A DNA stretch of 25,345 nucleotides from Pilaira anomala. Its lineage: Eukaryota > Mucoromycota > Mucoromycetes > Mucorales > Mucoraceae. The DNA lies in NCBI GenBank assembly GCA_025716855.1, contig JAIXMQ010000154.1, positions 1 through 25,345 on the forward strand, written 5' to 3'. The notes under the pieces were generated by a model. It searched no databases and was not told where the DNA came from. It was given only the letters and a program-made list of their open reading frames with translations. Position 1 is the first letter of the stretch. Each line of letters starts with the position of its first letter. Position numbers and translations under genes: made by a program. Of the stretch, positions 1 to 8,772 are shown in pieces.

Positions 1-468
1 AATGTGTTATTTAATCTACTTCCGGCGTTTTCTCGGTAAAGCTAAAAATATAACAAAACTCTTTAGCTTCTCTTTTCTAACCAAGTCATTAGCTATACTT
101 TAGGTTGATTAGTCTTTTTTTCCCCCAGGTACTTCTGATGTTATACCCTTGTCTAAAATCTTAATGACTTTTATATTCAAAATACTAATTCAATTCTTTA
201 ACTGTAGATAGCGCAGACCCTTGTTTTGTTAAGTGTAATACCGCTACCATCTTGTAAGAAAACATTAAAGGTAAACTAAGGCTTTGATTCCGTATTTTAT
301 AATATCTAACAAAACTCTTATTTTATTAGGCTCATACAAGGCATTGTCACTATCTCTCTCGGTTATACTTGTACTGGTTGCTCAGCTAGTCTTCGTTATA
401 TTGACTGTGCAGCAAGCCTCGGTATGCGTTGGCTTCTGTAGCTTTCTAGTGGCAGCTGCCCTAGTTTT
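1..468. other. Unassigned flank left of Gypsy-A
   Basis: I recognise no gene here. A 62-codon plus-strand frame at 284-472 is rich in Leu, Val and Ser and would look like two membrane segments. It has no family resemblance and no supporting context, so I do not call it. This stretch should hold either the 3' LTR of Gypsy-A or the DNA next to it. I could not match it by eye to the region upstream of the Gypsy-A gag (19950-20550), so no LTR pair can be named. Confidence 0.4.
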
Positions 469-626
469 ATAGCTATTTCGCGATTATATACTGTTTTTAT
501 TTTTTTATTTTTTTACTTTTTTTTTTTTTATAAATAAAATCATATTTTTCAAAATACAAAAATGAAATTCCAAAATGCTAATTTTAAAAAATTTAAAGCC
601 AACTGCTCATCGAAATAGCTATTCAC
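469..626. repeat. 12-bp inverted repeat enclosing 134 bp (MITE-like)
   Basis: ATAGCTATTTCG at 469-480 is the perfect inverse of CGAAATAGCTAT at 615-626. The enclosed sequence is T-rich and then A-rich and has no coding potential. TA lies at both outer edges, as would suit a small TA-targeting element, but TA is also part of the repeat, so no independent target duplication can be shown. It could be a small non-autonomous DNA transposon or a chance hairpin. Confidence 0.35.
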
Positions 627-668
627 AAAAAGGCGATTATTAAGTCCCGCTCACTATTCCCAAAAGGT

Positions 669-1813
669 TCAGGTCCCGACGAAAAAATCTTTGGGTGTGA
701 TGAGGACATATGAGCCATTTGAAGTATAATTTACAATTCGGAACGGACCGATATAATGTTCGTCAGTTTTACCATTACGAGAAACATTTTTAATCATAAC
801 AGTAGAATTGAGAGGAAACTTATCTTCAATAATCTTATGAGTTTTAATAAAACGTGCACGGTCTTTTTCTTGCGTATGCTGAATACGTTTATATAAAGCA
901 GGGATAAGGAATTCATGAACTTTTTTGTACTGAAGAGCAATATCTTCAGGTTTAATGACAGAGTTGTCAAAGTTAGGATCAACTGCAGTATAAATTTCGA
1001 AGTCGTTAGCTCGTCGATTGAACATGACAGAAAAAGGTGTAGAATAATGGAGTCGAGAGACTTTTAAATTTATTTCCAACTGTGTAGCAGGAAGAAGAGT
1101 ATCTCATTGGTGTTTTGCACCTTGTAACTTTTTAACGAGAGTACGTTTAGTAGTATGGACAAAACTTTCGTTGGTACCATTTGAATTTGGTGTGTATGCG
1201 AGACTGAGTCGGTGGTCAACTCCAAGTTGTGCAAGAACTTGTTCAACTAATTCGTTTGTAAATTCAGAACCTCGATTGGTTTGTAATACTTTAACGATAC
1301 CAAAAGTAGTAAAGATGTCAACTAAATGTTTAGCAATAGTAGAAGCTTCTTTGTCAGGCAAGGTCCTTAAAATAGTGAAGCGTGAAAAAAGGTCGACGTA
1401 AACCAAAATAAAATTGTTTCCGGATTCGTATGTAATATTAAATGTGCCTAAGTCACAGACATCGTGATGACCTGGAACGGGAGGTAAAATTTGTTCAGGT
1501 GGATGGAATCCAGTCTTTGACCAATTGAAGGCATGAAAAGTAAGACATTCAGAAACAACTTCGATGATGTCGTTACGAAGATTGGTCAAATGTAGATTTG
1601 CATCATGGATGGCTTTTTCAACAGCACTAATTCCGTAATGACCTAAGCTATTATATTTCTCAATAATAGCACGACGTTCCTCTGGGGGTGGAGTCATTGA
1701 ATCGGCTAATTCGGATGCACGTTGGACAAGGAGCCAATAAACGGAGGTTAAATCACCGGAGTGTGTAGTAGTAGCGTTGTCGTTTGTTTTTTATTTATTT
1801 TGTAAAAAAGATG
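669..1813 (-). pseudogene. Gypsy-A integrase, degraded
   Basis: Integrase joins retrotransposon cDNA to the genome. Reading the minus strand, a linker from about 1800 leads to a weak zinc-finger region and then the catalytic core. The first catalytic Asp is seen in VCDLGTF and the Glu in NGTNESF. The second Asp position reads TNRGSEF, with Asn where the family has Asp, a change that alone should kill catalysis. A TGA at 1104-1106 separates the core from the C-terminal part (669-1103). That part stays in the same frame and ends in a GPF-type motif (HYIGPFRIV). The TGA replaces what is probably a Trp codon. A TAA also lies in the linker just inside the Tc1 insertion point. The frame continues in phase into the RNase H piece at 4831 once the Tc1 insert is removed. 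Confidence 0.88.
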
Positions 1814-2161
1814 TACAATGAGGCACGAAAAGTTTTACGTGTTAAAACTCCGACATGCTTGTCTGGATCAAAAAAAAAATTTTCGAATTCTTTTCATACT
1901 TTACAGTCATATTTACTTAGCTTATCATTGCATAAATAATTAAATAGACATATTTTATAGTCAACGCACTAAAAGAAAAAAATTAAAAAAAAATTATTTT
2001 GGTTATTTTACATCAATATTTAACAGGGCTCCCTTTGCATCAATCACTTGTTGCATGCGGGATAGCATACTACCAGTGAGTTTATTGACGTATTCAACAG
2101 ATATACTTTTCCAGTCATACTCAATCATTAATTGTGTCGAACGATGAGATTTATGATTGTA

Positions 2162-2320
2162 CAGTGCGTCCACCCTCAATTGGACACTTTTTTGAAAATA
2201 TTGGTCGGATTTTTAAAACCAATTTCCCACTTATTTTTACCCCAATTGGTCACTTTTTTGAGCTTCACTTGGTCACCTTTTCGAAAATCAGTTGGTCAAT
2301 CCATTTGGTCACCTTTTGAG
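2162..2320. repeat. Left terminal repeat with internal 23-bp units
   Basis: Beyond the outer 88 bp, copies of a motif of the form CAATTGGTCACTTTTTTGA begin at 2177, 2243, 2266 and 2289, with a further related copy at 2302. The spacing 2243, 2266, 2289 is exactly 23 bp. In Tc1 elements with direct repeats inside the inverted repeats such copies are transposase binding sites; that role is inferred here. Confidence 0.8.
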
Positions 2321-2348
2321 ATCTACTTTAAATAAATACTAGTATAAC

Positions 2349-3656
2349 ATGCAATTTTTTTATGAAGATGGTACTGGAAACATTACAGATGCCAGAGGTC
2401 AAGAAGCACCTGCCTTTGTTGAAGAACCATCATTTCGTTTGAAAAGCTTGACTGATCTTCGAAAGTGTATTAAGAACAGGGACGTTCAAGTTGAATTCCC
2501 AACAGCTACAAATGATGTTGTGATGGAAGAAGTCTCTTCCAAAAAAGAGCGAGTAGTACAATATAACGTTTACACGTTTGAAGATCGTAAGCGATACTTT
2601 TATTTTTTGAAAGAGAAGCTTATGAAACCTAAGGAAGCAGCAAAAGCTGCTAATGTCAATTATGACACAGCACGTAAGTGGAAATATACTTATGAGAATG
2701 ACCCTGAAAGAAATATCCCAACAAAAAAAACGAATCTTGGCTCCAACAGACCCGTTAGCCAGCTTAACGAAACCCATAAGACTCATTTGGTAAATTTTTT
2801 TGACGAGGATGCTTCTGCAACTATTCAGGACGCAGTAGAGAATCTGACAGCAAACTTTGCTGGTTTAGATATTAAGAAATCAAGAGTAGCCGAGTTCATG
2901 AGTGAAGAGTGCAATCTAAGCATTAAAGTTGTAAGTCGCCATCCTCTTGGTAGAAATAAAGAAGCAACTCTTCAGGCACGTGCTGTTTGGGTTGATCGTT
3001 GGGTAAGAAATAACAATATGGATTATCTTAACAATTGTATTTTTGTCGATGAATCTGGATTTGATATCAACATGCGTCGAAGCCGTGGGTGGTCTAAGCG
3101 CGGCACCCAAGCCATTATTACAACACCTTCAGCCAGAGGTGTTTCTCACACTGTTATTGGTGCTATCTCGGCTATCGGTGTTGTTAACTTGAGTATGAGA
3201 GAGGCTGGAAATGTGAAGAAAAGAAAAGTAGTAGGAGTTACGAAGAGAAAGGCACCCGAAGATAGAATTACTGTTCCTAAAGGAACCACAGGTGGACATT
3301 ATCTTCAATTTTTAAACGACACAATGGATATTATGGATGAATTTTCAGAAATGAAAGGGTATTTTATTGTCATGGATAATGCTCCTATTCATATCCCCGA
3401 GATAATTGATCCTGTCATCGTTAAGAGAGGTTACAATCCAGTGTATCTTCCTCCTTACTCGCCTGAACTGAATCCTATCGAACAGTTCTGGGCTATTGTA
3501 AAAGGAAAAGTAAAGCGTAACAAGCTTAGTGATGTAGAGTCGCTCACTACGCGTATCATTGAAGCTAGTGAAGCTGTACCTGTTGAGCATCTCAGAGGAT
3601 TTATTCAGCATTCAGTAAATCAATTTGATAACTGTCTTAATAAGGTTGCTATATAA
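2349..3656 (+). CDS. Tc1/IS630-type DDE transposase, complete
   Basis: This 435-residue protein should cut and rejoin the ends of the element that carries it, acting in the nucleus. A helix-turn-helix lies around residues 93-115 (KEAAKAANVNYDTARKW). The catalytic triad is Asp234 in FVDESGFD, Asp343 in VMDNAPIH and Glu378 in SPELNPIEQFW, with 34 residues between the last two (DD34E). A basic segment at 289-301 (VKKRKVVGVTKRK) may act as a nuclear signal. It is longer than the usual Tc1 transposase of about 340 residues, through an N-terminal extension of some 75 residues and an insert after the first Asp. The start is the first ATG after the left arm. The gene ends in TAA just before the right arm. 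I see no stop, shift or lost catalytic residue, so it may be active. Confidence 0.93.
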   Translation: MQFFYEDGTGNITDARGQEAPAFVEEPSFRLKSLTDLRKCIKNRDVQVEFPTATNDVVMEEVSSKKERVVQYNVYTFEDRKRYFYFLKEKLMKPKEAAKAANVNYDTARKWKYTYENDPERNIPTKKTNLGSNRPVSQLNETHKTHLVNFFDEDASATIQDAVENLTANFAGLDIKKSRVAEFMSEECNLSIKVVSRHPLGRNKEATLQARAVWVDRWVRNNNMDYLNNCIFVDESGFDINMRRSRGWSKRGTQAIITTPSARGVSHTVIGAISAIGVVNLSMREAGNVKKRKVVGVTKRKAPEDRITVPKGTTGGHYLQFLNDTMDIMDEFSEMKGYFIVMDNAPIHIPEIIDPVIVKRGYNPVYLPPYSPELNPIEQFWAIVKGKVKRNKLSDVESLTTRIIEASEAVPVEHLRGFIQHSVNQFDNCLNKVAI

Positions 3657-3676
3657 CATTAGGATAATAAATAAAC

Positions 3677-3850
3677 AAATTTCAAAAAAGTGTCCAATTG
3701 ATTTTCGAAAAGGTGACCAAGTGAAGCTCAAAAAAGTGACCAATTGGACTTCAAAAAAATGTCCAATTGGGGTAAAAATAAGTGGGAAATTGGTTTTAAA
3801 AATCCGACCAATATTTTCAAAAAAGTGTCCAATTGAGGGTGGACGCACTG
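3677..3850. repeat. Right terminal repeat, one 23-bp unit longer than the left
   Basis: The outer 88 bp (3763-3850) match the left arm exactly in inverse orientation. Next comes a 23-bp block, 3740-3762, that is absent from the left arm at this place, and then about 41 bp that match again. The extra block equals one unit of the 23-bp array, so the two arms differ by repeat copy number and not by random mutation. Confidence 0.78.
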
Positions 3851-4830
3851 TACTATTCTCGATGAAACTTCCTTTTCAGTATATTCCACATGTTTTCAAT
3901 TGGATTCCAATCCGGAGATCTTGCTGGCCATTTCATTTTCTTTACAGCAGCTTCATCTCTCCACTTATTTGTCTCTCAACTGGTATGAATAGGAGCGTTA
4001 TCTTCCATAAGTATGGCACCTGGTTTACTATTGTAAAGACCTAGTAAGACAGGTTTTCATACACTGTCAACATATTCTCTGCTTCTGATCCTTCCTTTAG
4101 GTAGAATTACCAATCGAGACTTCTCACTACCACGAATGACGCCCCAAACCATTATTTTGGTTCTTTCACCCATAAATGAAGGCATCAAACACTCCTTCAA
4201 AAACTTCTCCTTAGGCTACCTCCATACTTCAGATCAATATCACGACCGATTTCGATGCTTGACTCATCTGTCCAAATAACGTCCCTCCACTTCTCCAAAG
4301 TTCAGTTTTTGTGCTCTTTGGCAAACCTCAATCTCTCTTTAATATGCCTATTATCAAGATATGGCTTTTTGGTTATCATTCTTTCTCTAATATTCATTGC
4401 CTTAAGCTCATGTCGAAGTAACCATTGCTCATTTTAAAAGGCATTTCCTTGATAATAGAATCTTGAGTTGCGCTTCTGTTTTTTTTCACATGTCTTCCTA
4501 AGAAGCGTTTGTCACTATCTGTCAAGCTCTTAGGTCTTCCGGAACTCTTCTTACTTTCTACTGTTCCTCTTTCCTCGAATCCTTTGATAAGTCTACTGAC
4601 TGTAGAAGGATCAACACCGAAATTGTTTGCGACTTTCTCCTTTGTCACGTTTCCTCTAGCGCGTTCAACAATCACAGCTTTCTTTTCAGTTGTTAATCGA
4701 GGCAGTTATTAAATAAAAATAAAAATTATAAAGAAGAATATAGAGCCATAAAGGTTTAAACATCAACATGTTGCATGAAACCCTTAAAATTCGGAGTTTT
4801 AACATGTAAAACTTTTTGTGCCTCATTGTA

Positions 4831-5354
4831 CGTTGTTCCATTTCGAGTTCAACTTCTGGAGAAGCAAAAAGACGACTAACACTGTCAGCCATGTAATTGT
4901 CAGAACCCTTAATGTAAACGATTTTGAATGACTTGGAATAAATGGTGGTGTACCAATTTTGGAGCAATGCTGAACAATAACGTTGTGTGTGTAAAAATAT
5001 TAAGCTGTAGTGATCCGTGTAGAGAATGCAACCACTGATGCTAACGAATGAATAAATAAGCAATGGCTAAACACTCACGCTTATTAGTACTATATTTTTT
5101 TTCTGACTTCGTTAAGGAACGAGAAGCAAAACAAAGGAAGCGGACTGTATTAGTACGCTCAAGTTGCCAAACATAACCACCAAGACCATAATTACTAGCG
5201 TCAGTAGAGACACGTAGAGGAAGTGTAGTATCCATGACGGAAATAACAGGTGCATGCGTAACAGCATATTTTAAAGAATGGTAAGCTTTGTCGTGTGACT
5301 CATTCCAACTTTTGAGAAAAAGGGCTTTATCACTAACGTTACGTAGTTTGTCAA
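4831..5354 (-). pseudogene. Gypsy-A RNase H domain, frameshifted
   Basis: RNase H removes the RNA strand during reverse transcription. The minus strand reads a short RT-RNase H linker, then VSTDASNYGLGG with the first Asp, then KYSTNKRECLAI with the Glu. After a frameshift near 5050 the domain continues with ILYTDHYSL (third acidic residue) and NYMADSVSR (fourth). The order is that of Ty3/gypsy RNase H. At the upper end the frame joins the RT half at 8419-8767 once the CACTA-like element and one GAA are removed. At the lower end it joins the integrase linker across the Tc1 insertion. Confidence 0.88.
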
Positions 5355-5594
5355 GAACACTATGGCCAGAGACACAGTAATTAATACTGCTGTTAGAAAT
5401 TTATTTTCGAAGCACAGATATTTAATTTCCCATCGCAGAAATTTAATTACTGAATCATTTTTCAACCCACGCTCTATGCATTTATTAAATAAACAGGTGA
5501 TACTGATACGCTAGAGGTACCAGTTTTTATTATATCTTATAAAAAACTTATAACATGAGGTTCTTTTTTCATTTATTCACATTCAGAACAAGGT

Positions 5595-5665
5595 AAAAAA
5601 AAAAAAAAAAAAAAAAAGGTGGCAGGAGGTTAAAGGAAAGACAAAAAAAAAAAAAAAAAAAAAAA
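5595..5665 (+). repeat. Two 23-base A runs
   Basis: Pure A runs at 5595-5617 and 5643-5665 have the same length and are split by a 25-bp purine-rich spacer. Together with the A/GA run at 6728-6763 and the T run near 7876-7898 they mark low-complexity sequence inside the CACTA-like element. They are not tails of a LINE-type element, since no target duplication or reverse transcriptase sits next to them. Confidence 0.7.
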
Positions 5666-6417
5666 CCCGGTTTCTGAAACTAAACGTTTTACAGCTACAT
5701 TTATACAAGCTTTTTATATTTAAGCCTATATGTTTTAATACTAAAACAATTAAAGTTTCTTTATCTAGTTTTATTTCAGAAACATATTGATTTGATGCAA
5801 AAAAAAAAAAGTCTCATTGATTTACTTACGTCACGTGCTCCCTAGCAAATTATTTAACCCTTAAAAATTGAGAGCCCCGCTTTTCAATGCTTTTTGTTTA
5901 TACACAATTCCGAACGTAATGAGATGGGGTAGACGAATCTGGTACATTCCTTTTTTTTTGCCAATCTAGACTGACATGCTTTTAACTTATGGCTTTATTT
6001 ACTAGAACAGACCGTGGAATAAGCTCATTTACTTTAGAATGCTTTTTCTTTCATGTTCGATTTCTTATATAATAGACCAAAACTCTAGACACGCCTACAG
6101 CTCAAACACGTAATGTGCCTATAATACTATGGTACACAAAGTAAGTACTAAATTCATATTCCATATTTTTTTTATAAGCTAACGATATAAAAGTTTTTTT
6201 ATTTAAGAGAAAAAAAAGAAATCTATATATTTGGTTTGTGGAGTGAAGAATATGAAAAAAAGGATACATAATATGTCGATGCTAGAACGCGAAAAAAAAA
6301 AGTTACAAGTTTTGAATGCTACCAGCAGAAAATTTGATGCTTTAGGAAATTTGTTTAAAACGTGAGTATATATGTATATATAATCTAATACATTTAAAAT
6401 ATAGTCTAATACTTACT

Positions 6418-6685
6418 CTATATAGCAGGATCCAAACATAAAAAGATGTTTACCACGACGATTACTTTTTTCTTTATTCTATCAAAAGAACAGCTATATA
6501 TTTCATCATTTATCCAAGCTCCACCAGCAATTGTTATTTCAAAATTATTGATTTTCACTTGATGAAAAGGAGTAGAACTGGAACGATTATAGTATTTCTT
6601 AAGGGATTTGATAATACTCTTGATTGGTAGAAACACGAAGTCTCTTGTTGCTATTAGAAGGATTGGGCAAAGTATAATTAGACAT
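6418..6685 (-). pseudogene. Small unrecognised minus-strand frame
   Basis: An ATG at 6685 opens a 28-codon frame (MSNYTLPNPSNSNKRLRVST...) that stops. A shift near 6600 leads to a second frame with TIAGGAWINDEIYSCSF, ending at 6418. The two together could be one broken exon set. No family is recognised. The frame lies convergent to the possible exons on the plus strand. Low confidence that it was ever coding. Confidence 0.2.
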
Positions 6686-6819
6686 TATTAGTGTTTGAAA
6701 AGATGAAAAGTACTACTATTATATAGGCAAAAAAAAAAAAAAAAAAAGAGAGAGAGAGAGATAGGACAGAATGGCTGATTTATTCATTTATGCTGTAAAA
6801 ATTGGATGGTCTTGTTAAA

Positions 6820-6893
6820 ATGAATGATTTTGACAAATTGGATGATTTGACAAGTCGGATGATTTGACAAGTCGGATGATTTTGTCAAATTGG
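6820..6893. repeat. Four tandem 17-bp units
   Basis: Four near copies of a unit such as CGGATGATTTGACAAGT follow each other from about 6820 to 6893. The middle two are almost identical. They lie in the interior of the CACTA-like element and have no obvious coding role. Confidence 0.65.
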
Positions 6894-8145
6894 GTATACA
6901 ATTGAAAGTACACAACAGATCGTTCAATCTCCTTGAAAAAATCAGATCATCTTCTTTAAAGTTTGAACGAATCAATAAGGTTTGTCTATTTTGTGCGCTA
7001 CAAACATAGGATTCGATATTTTATTGGTTGTCTTATGCACAAAAAAAAAAAAAAAGGAAGGTAATTATATAAAAGAGCTCTTTTTTATTTTCTCTCTCTC
7101 TTTCCTCTTTTCTTTCTTTTTTTTATCATCTCCTTCACTTATTTTTTTTCGTATTATTTCTTTAACAATAAAAACCATTCATAACTTATATCTTATATTA
7201 CAATTGCACATTTGCTTTTAAATCTCACTTTATTTTAAAGTAGGAATAAAATGCCACTTCTATTATACAAACTTACAGGCTTTACTCTCTAGGGGTCATG
7301 GATCTTTCTGAGCAATAAGGTACTCAAATTTACTTTAAGTCTTTAAACTATAACGGCTTATGCTAATGCTTATCCTTCTTGGACATCAGGAATCTTGGAG
7401 TTTGTTTCTCACAGCTTAAAGCTGAATATTACTTTTTTAAGGTACATCTTTGACAAATAAAACAATTAAATACGTGTATAGTAACTTCCCCTTTAAATTC
7501 AAAACAGTTTATTGTATTTCAATCATTTATTGTATAGCAATGGTAAATTTAAAAATATATCACTCTAAACTACAAACATCTAATTATCTTTCTTTTTTTA
7601 GGTAATACTTTCGAATTTGACTCTTTGGTCTATGGCAAGTATGTAATGCTGGATCCTAGTAGTAATAGACTTTCTCAAATCATATTGTCACATCTAGGGA
7701 TGATTAATATTTGGCTGTTGCTTTTCTAGACTTTTTTTTTTACATTTGTTACTATTATCTATAACGCTCATTTACATGTATATAAAATAAATAAAATGTT
7801 CCATTTGTTCACATTATAATTCTTAATCTGTCTCTATAAGCCATATAATTATTATGGACGCATTCAAATATTCGTTTTTTTTTTTTTTTTTTTTTTTTGT
7901 ATCATATTTCTATTCGTTTTAAAGTTCAAACGATACCATATTTTGTATATTTATGGCCATTATACGGTCTTTATTTCACTGAAGACAGTAATTTATTTAC
8001 GCTCTTTAGAATATATTTTACCGTCATTAGGTTGTTTTACACTCTCTTTAGTAAATATAATTCTGCTCTCATCATAATTTTTACGGTACTTAGTGAATAA
8101 TATACTGAATTATTAAGAGTAAAAAAAACCGTCGTCAGTAATCAT

Positions 8146-8319
8146 ATTACTGAAATTATCAGTATTTTTTTTTCTATCCTTCGAATTTTAATTACTGAAA
8201 TTATTAGTATTTTTTTTCTATCTTTAGAATTTAAATTACTGAAATTTTTAGTATTTTTATTTCTACCTTCAGTATTTTAAATACTGAAAAATTCAGTAAT
8301 TAAATTTCTATCTTCAGGG
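8146..8319. repeat. Subterminal tandem repeats of the CACTA-like element
   Basis: Units of 44-46 bp start at 8146, 8191, 8235 and about 8280. Each begins with (AT)TACTGAAA and has a T-rich middle and TTCTATCTTC-like end. A copy of the head motif, TTAATTACTGAA, is also found near the other end at about 5442-5453. CACTA elements usually carry repeated subterminal motifs bound by the transposase, so this arrangement fits the classification. Confidence 0.75.
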
Positions 8320-8418
8320 TACATTGTAACTCATATATACTGAATTTTAGCTGTAAATTGTCAGTGTATATGTACACTGAAGATAGTATTTTATTTTCTT
8401 CTAGTGGCCATAGTGGAA

Positions 8419-8767
8419 GGGCCGAGATTTTAGAATAGTTATGTATGTGACCACGAAAGAAATTGAAAAAACCTAAAACTCGCATGAGAGCTTTGTTTTT
8501 GGTAATAGCAGGGAGCTGGTCAAGATTACATATTTTGGAACTATCAATTTGGAGACCCTTAGGACTTAGTTTGAAGCCAAGGAGTGTCAATGAAGTGAAT
8601 AAATAGTGACATTTTTTATTTTGTAAAATAAAACCAACATTGTTAAGACGCTGAAGGACTTCTTTAACTAACTTTGTATGTTCTTCTACATCTTCTGTAG
8701 GGCTTCCCAATGTAATTTCATTGAGAGAGCAAAAGACTGTAGGTAAATCACTGAAGAGATTGAATAT
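8419..8767 (-). pseudogene. Gypsy-A reverse transcriptase, C-terminal half
   Basis: This is the palm-thumb part of RT. The minus strand reads FNLFSDLPTVF, then SLNEITLGSP at the place where gypsy RT has Y-x-D-D, then EEHTKLVKEVLQRL, then KCHYLFTSLTLLGFKLS and a thumb-like VLGFFNFFRGHIHNYSKIS. Both active-site Asp residues are gone (Asn and Glu stand there), so the enzyme is dead. The upper edge is the Gypsy-B insertion: removing Gypsy-B and one 5-bp target copy joins this frame in phase to 16620-17278. The lower edge is the CACTA-like insertion. Confidence 0.9.
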
Positions 8768-8772
8768 CATAC

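Larger units (their letters stand above)
2162..3850 (+). mobile_element. Intact-looking Tc1/IS630-superfamily transposon
   Basis: The 1,689-bp element starts with CAGTGCGTCCACCC at 2162 and ends with the inverse at 3850. TA lies on each side (2160-2161 and 3851-3852). The outer 88 bp of the two arms are identical. It carries one uninterrupted transposase gene. It sits inside the transposase pseudogene of the older Tc1-like element, whose frame continues in phase across the site when the insert and one TA are removed. Identical arms and an open gene suggest a recent insertion. Confidence 0.93.
2003..4705 (-). pseudogene. Tc1-type transposase, broken and interrupted
   Basis: This was a cut-and-paste transposase. 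The N-terminal part (4705 to about 4440) has the Tc1 helix-turn-helix, for example VANNFGVDPSTVSRLI, followed by the GRPKSLT segment that begins the second DNA-binding domain. After a frameshift near 4440 the frame carries KKPYLDNRHIKERLRFAKEH, then a TGA where the family has Trp, then WTDESS with the first catalytic Asp. More stops and shifts follow. MEDNAPIH gives the second Asp and SPDWNPIE the Glu, with 34 residues between them (DD34E). The last part, 2003-2159, follows the 2162-3850 insert in phase and ends at a TAA at 2003-2005. No in-frame ATG is visible before the first stop upstream (4706-4708), so the start is lost. Confidence 0.88.
1816..4828 (-). mobile_element. Decayed Tc1-like DNA transposon inside Gypsy-A
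   Basis: The terminal inverted repeats are about 38 bp. CAATGAGGCAC begins at 1816 and its inverse ends at 4828, with two A/G mismatches between the arms. TA flanks both ends (1814-1815 and 4829-4830), the usual Tc1/mariner target duplication. Removing the element and one TA restores the Gypsy-A frame between RNase H and integrase. Without the younger insert at 2162-3850 the element is about 1.3 kb, normal for Tc1. It encodes a broken transposase on the minus strand. Confidence 0.88.
6252..7729 (+). pseudogene. Possible remnant of a spliced gene inside the CACTA-like element
   Basis: Three stretches look like exons. The first, 6252-6361, opens with ATG, is Lys-rich (MKKRIHNMSMLEREKKK) and ends at a good donor, GTGAGTA. 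The second, about 7353-7441, reads AYANAYPSWTSGILEFVSHS and ends at GTACAT. The third, 7602-7729, follows a T-rich tract ending in TTTTTAG, reads FEFDSLVYGKYVMLDPSS and ends in TAG. The codon phases of the second and third do not join as read, so a mutation or another exon is needed. I do not recognise the protein. It may be a decayed transposase or a captured host fragment. The stretches between hold only AT-rich sequence, including convergent minus-strand frames. Confidence 0.3.
5358..8415. mobile_element. CACTA (EnSpm)-like DNA transposon, decayed or non-autonomous
   Basis: The termini are perfect 11-bp inverted repeats: CACTATGGCCA at 5358-5368 and its inverse at 8405-8415. Three-base duplications GAA flank them (5355-5357 and 8416-8418). 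A CACTA start plus a 3-bp target duplication is the mark of the CACTA/EnSpm superfamily. Removing the 3,058-bp element and one GAA joins the Gypsy-A RT and RNase H pieces in phase. Subterminal TACTGAA repeats are present near both ends. I recognise no transposase. Most of the interior is AT-rich with long A, T and GA runs. If it moved, it probably used a transposase from elsewhere. Confidence 0.85.

Noticed and set aside
284..472. 62-codon hydrophobic plus-strand frame
   Set aside because: Composition follows the local sequence, there is no family resemblance and no gene context.
1..640. 3' LTR of Gypsy-A
   Set aside because: Expected here, but no matching copy is visible by eye near 19950-20550, so I cannot support borders.
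2132..2335. Plus-strand frames across the left arm
   Set aside because: Same reason: translations of the terminal repeat.
3612..4044. Frames on both strands across the right arm of the young Tc1-like element
   Set aside because: They read through the inverted repeat and into the older element. The same peptide repeats appear at the left arm, which shows they come from the repeat and not from a gene.
5271..5465. Minus-strand frame MKNDSVIKFLRWEI...
   Set aside because: It crosses the CACTA-like border. The true Gypsy-A frame there is a different one that joins in phase with RT.
5595..5665. Poly(A) tails of a LINE or SINE
   Set aside because: No target duplication and no LINE-type RT nearby. 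Both runs lie within the CACTA-like element borders.
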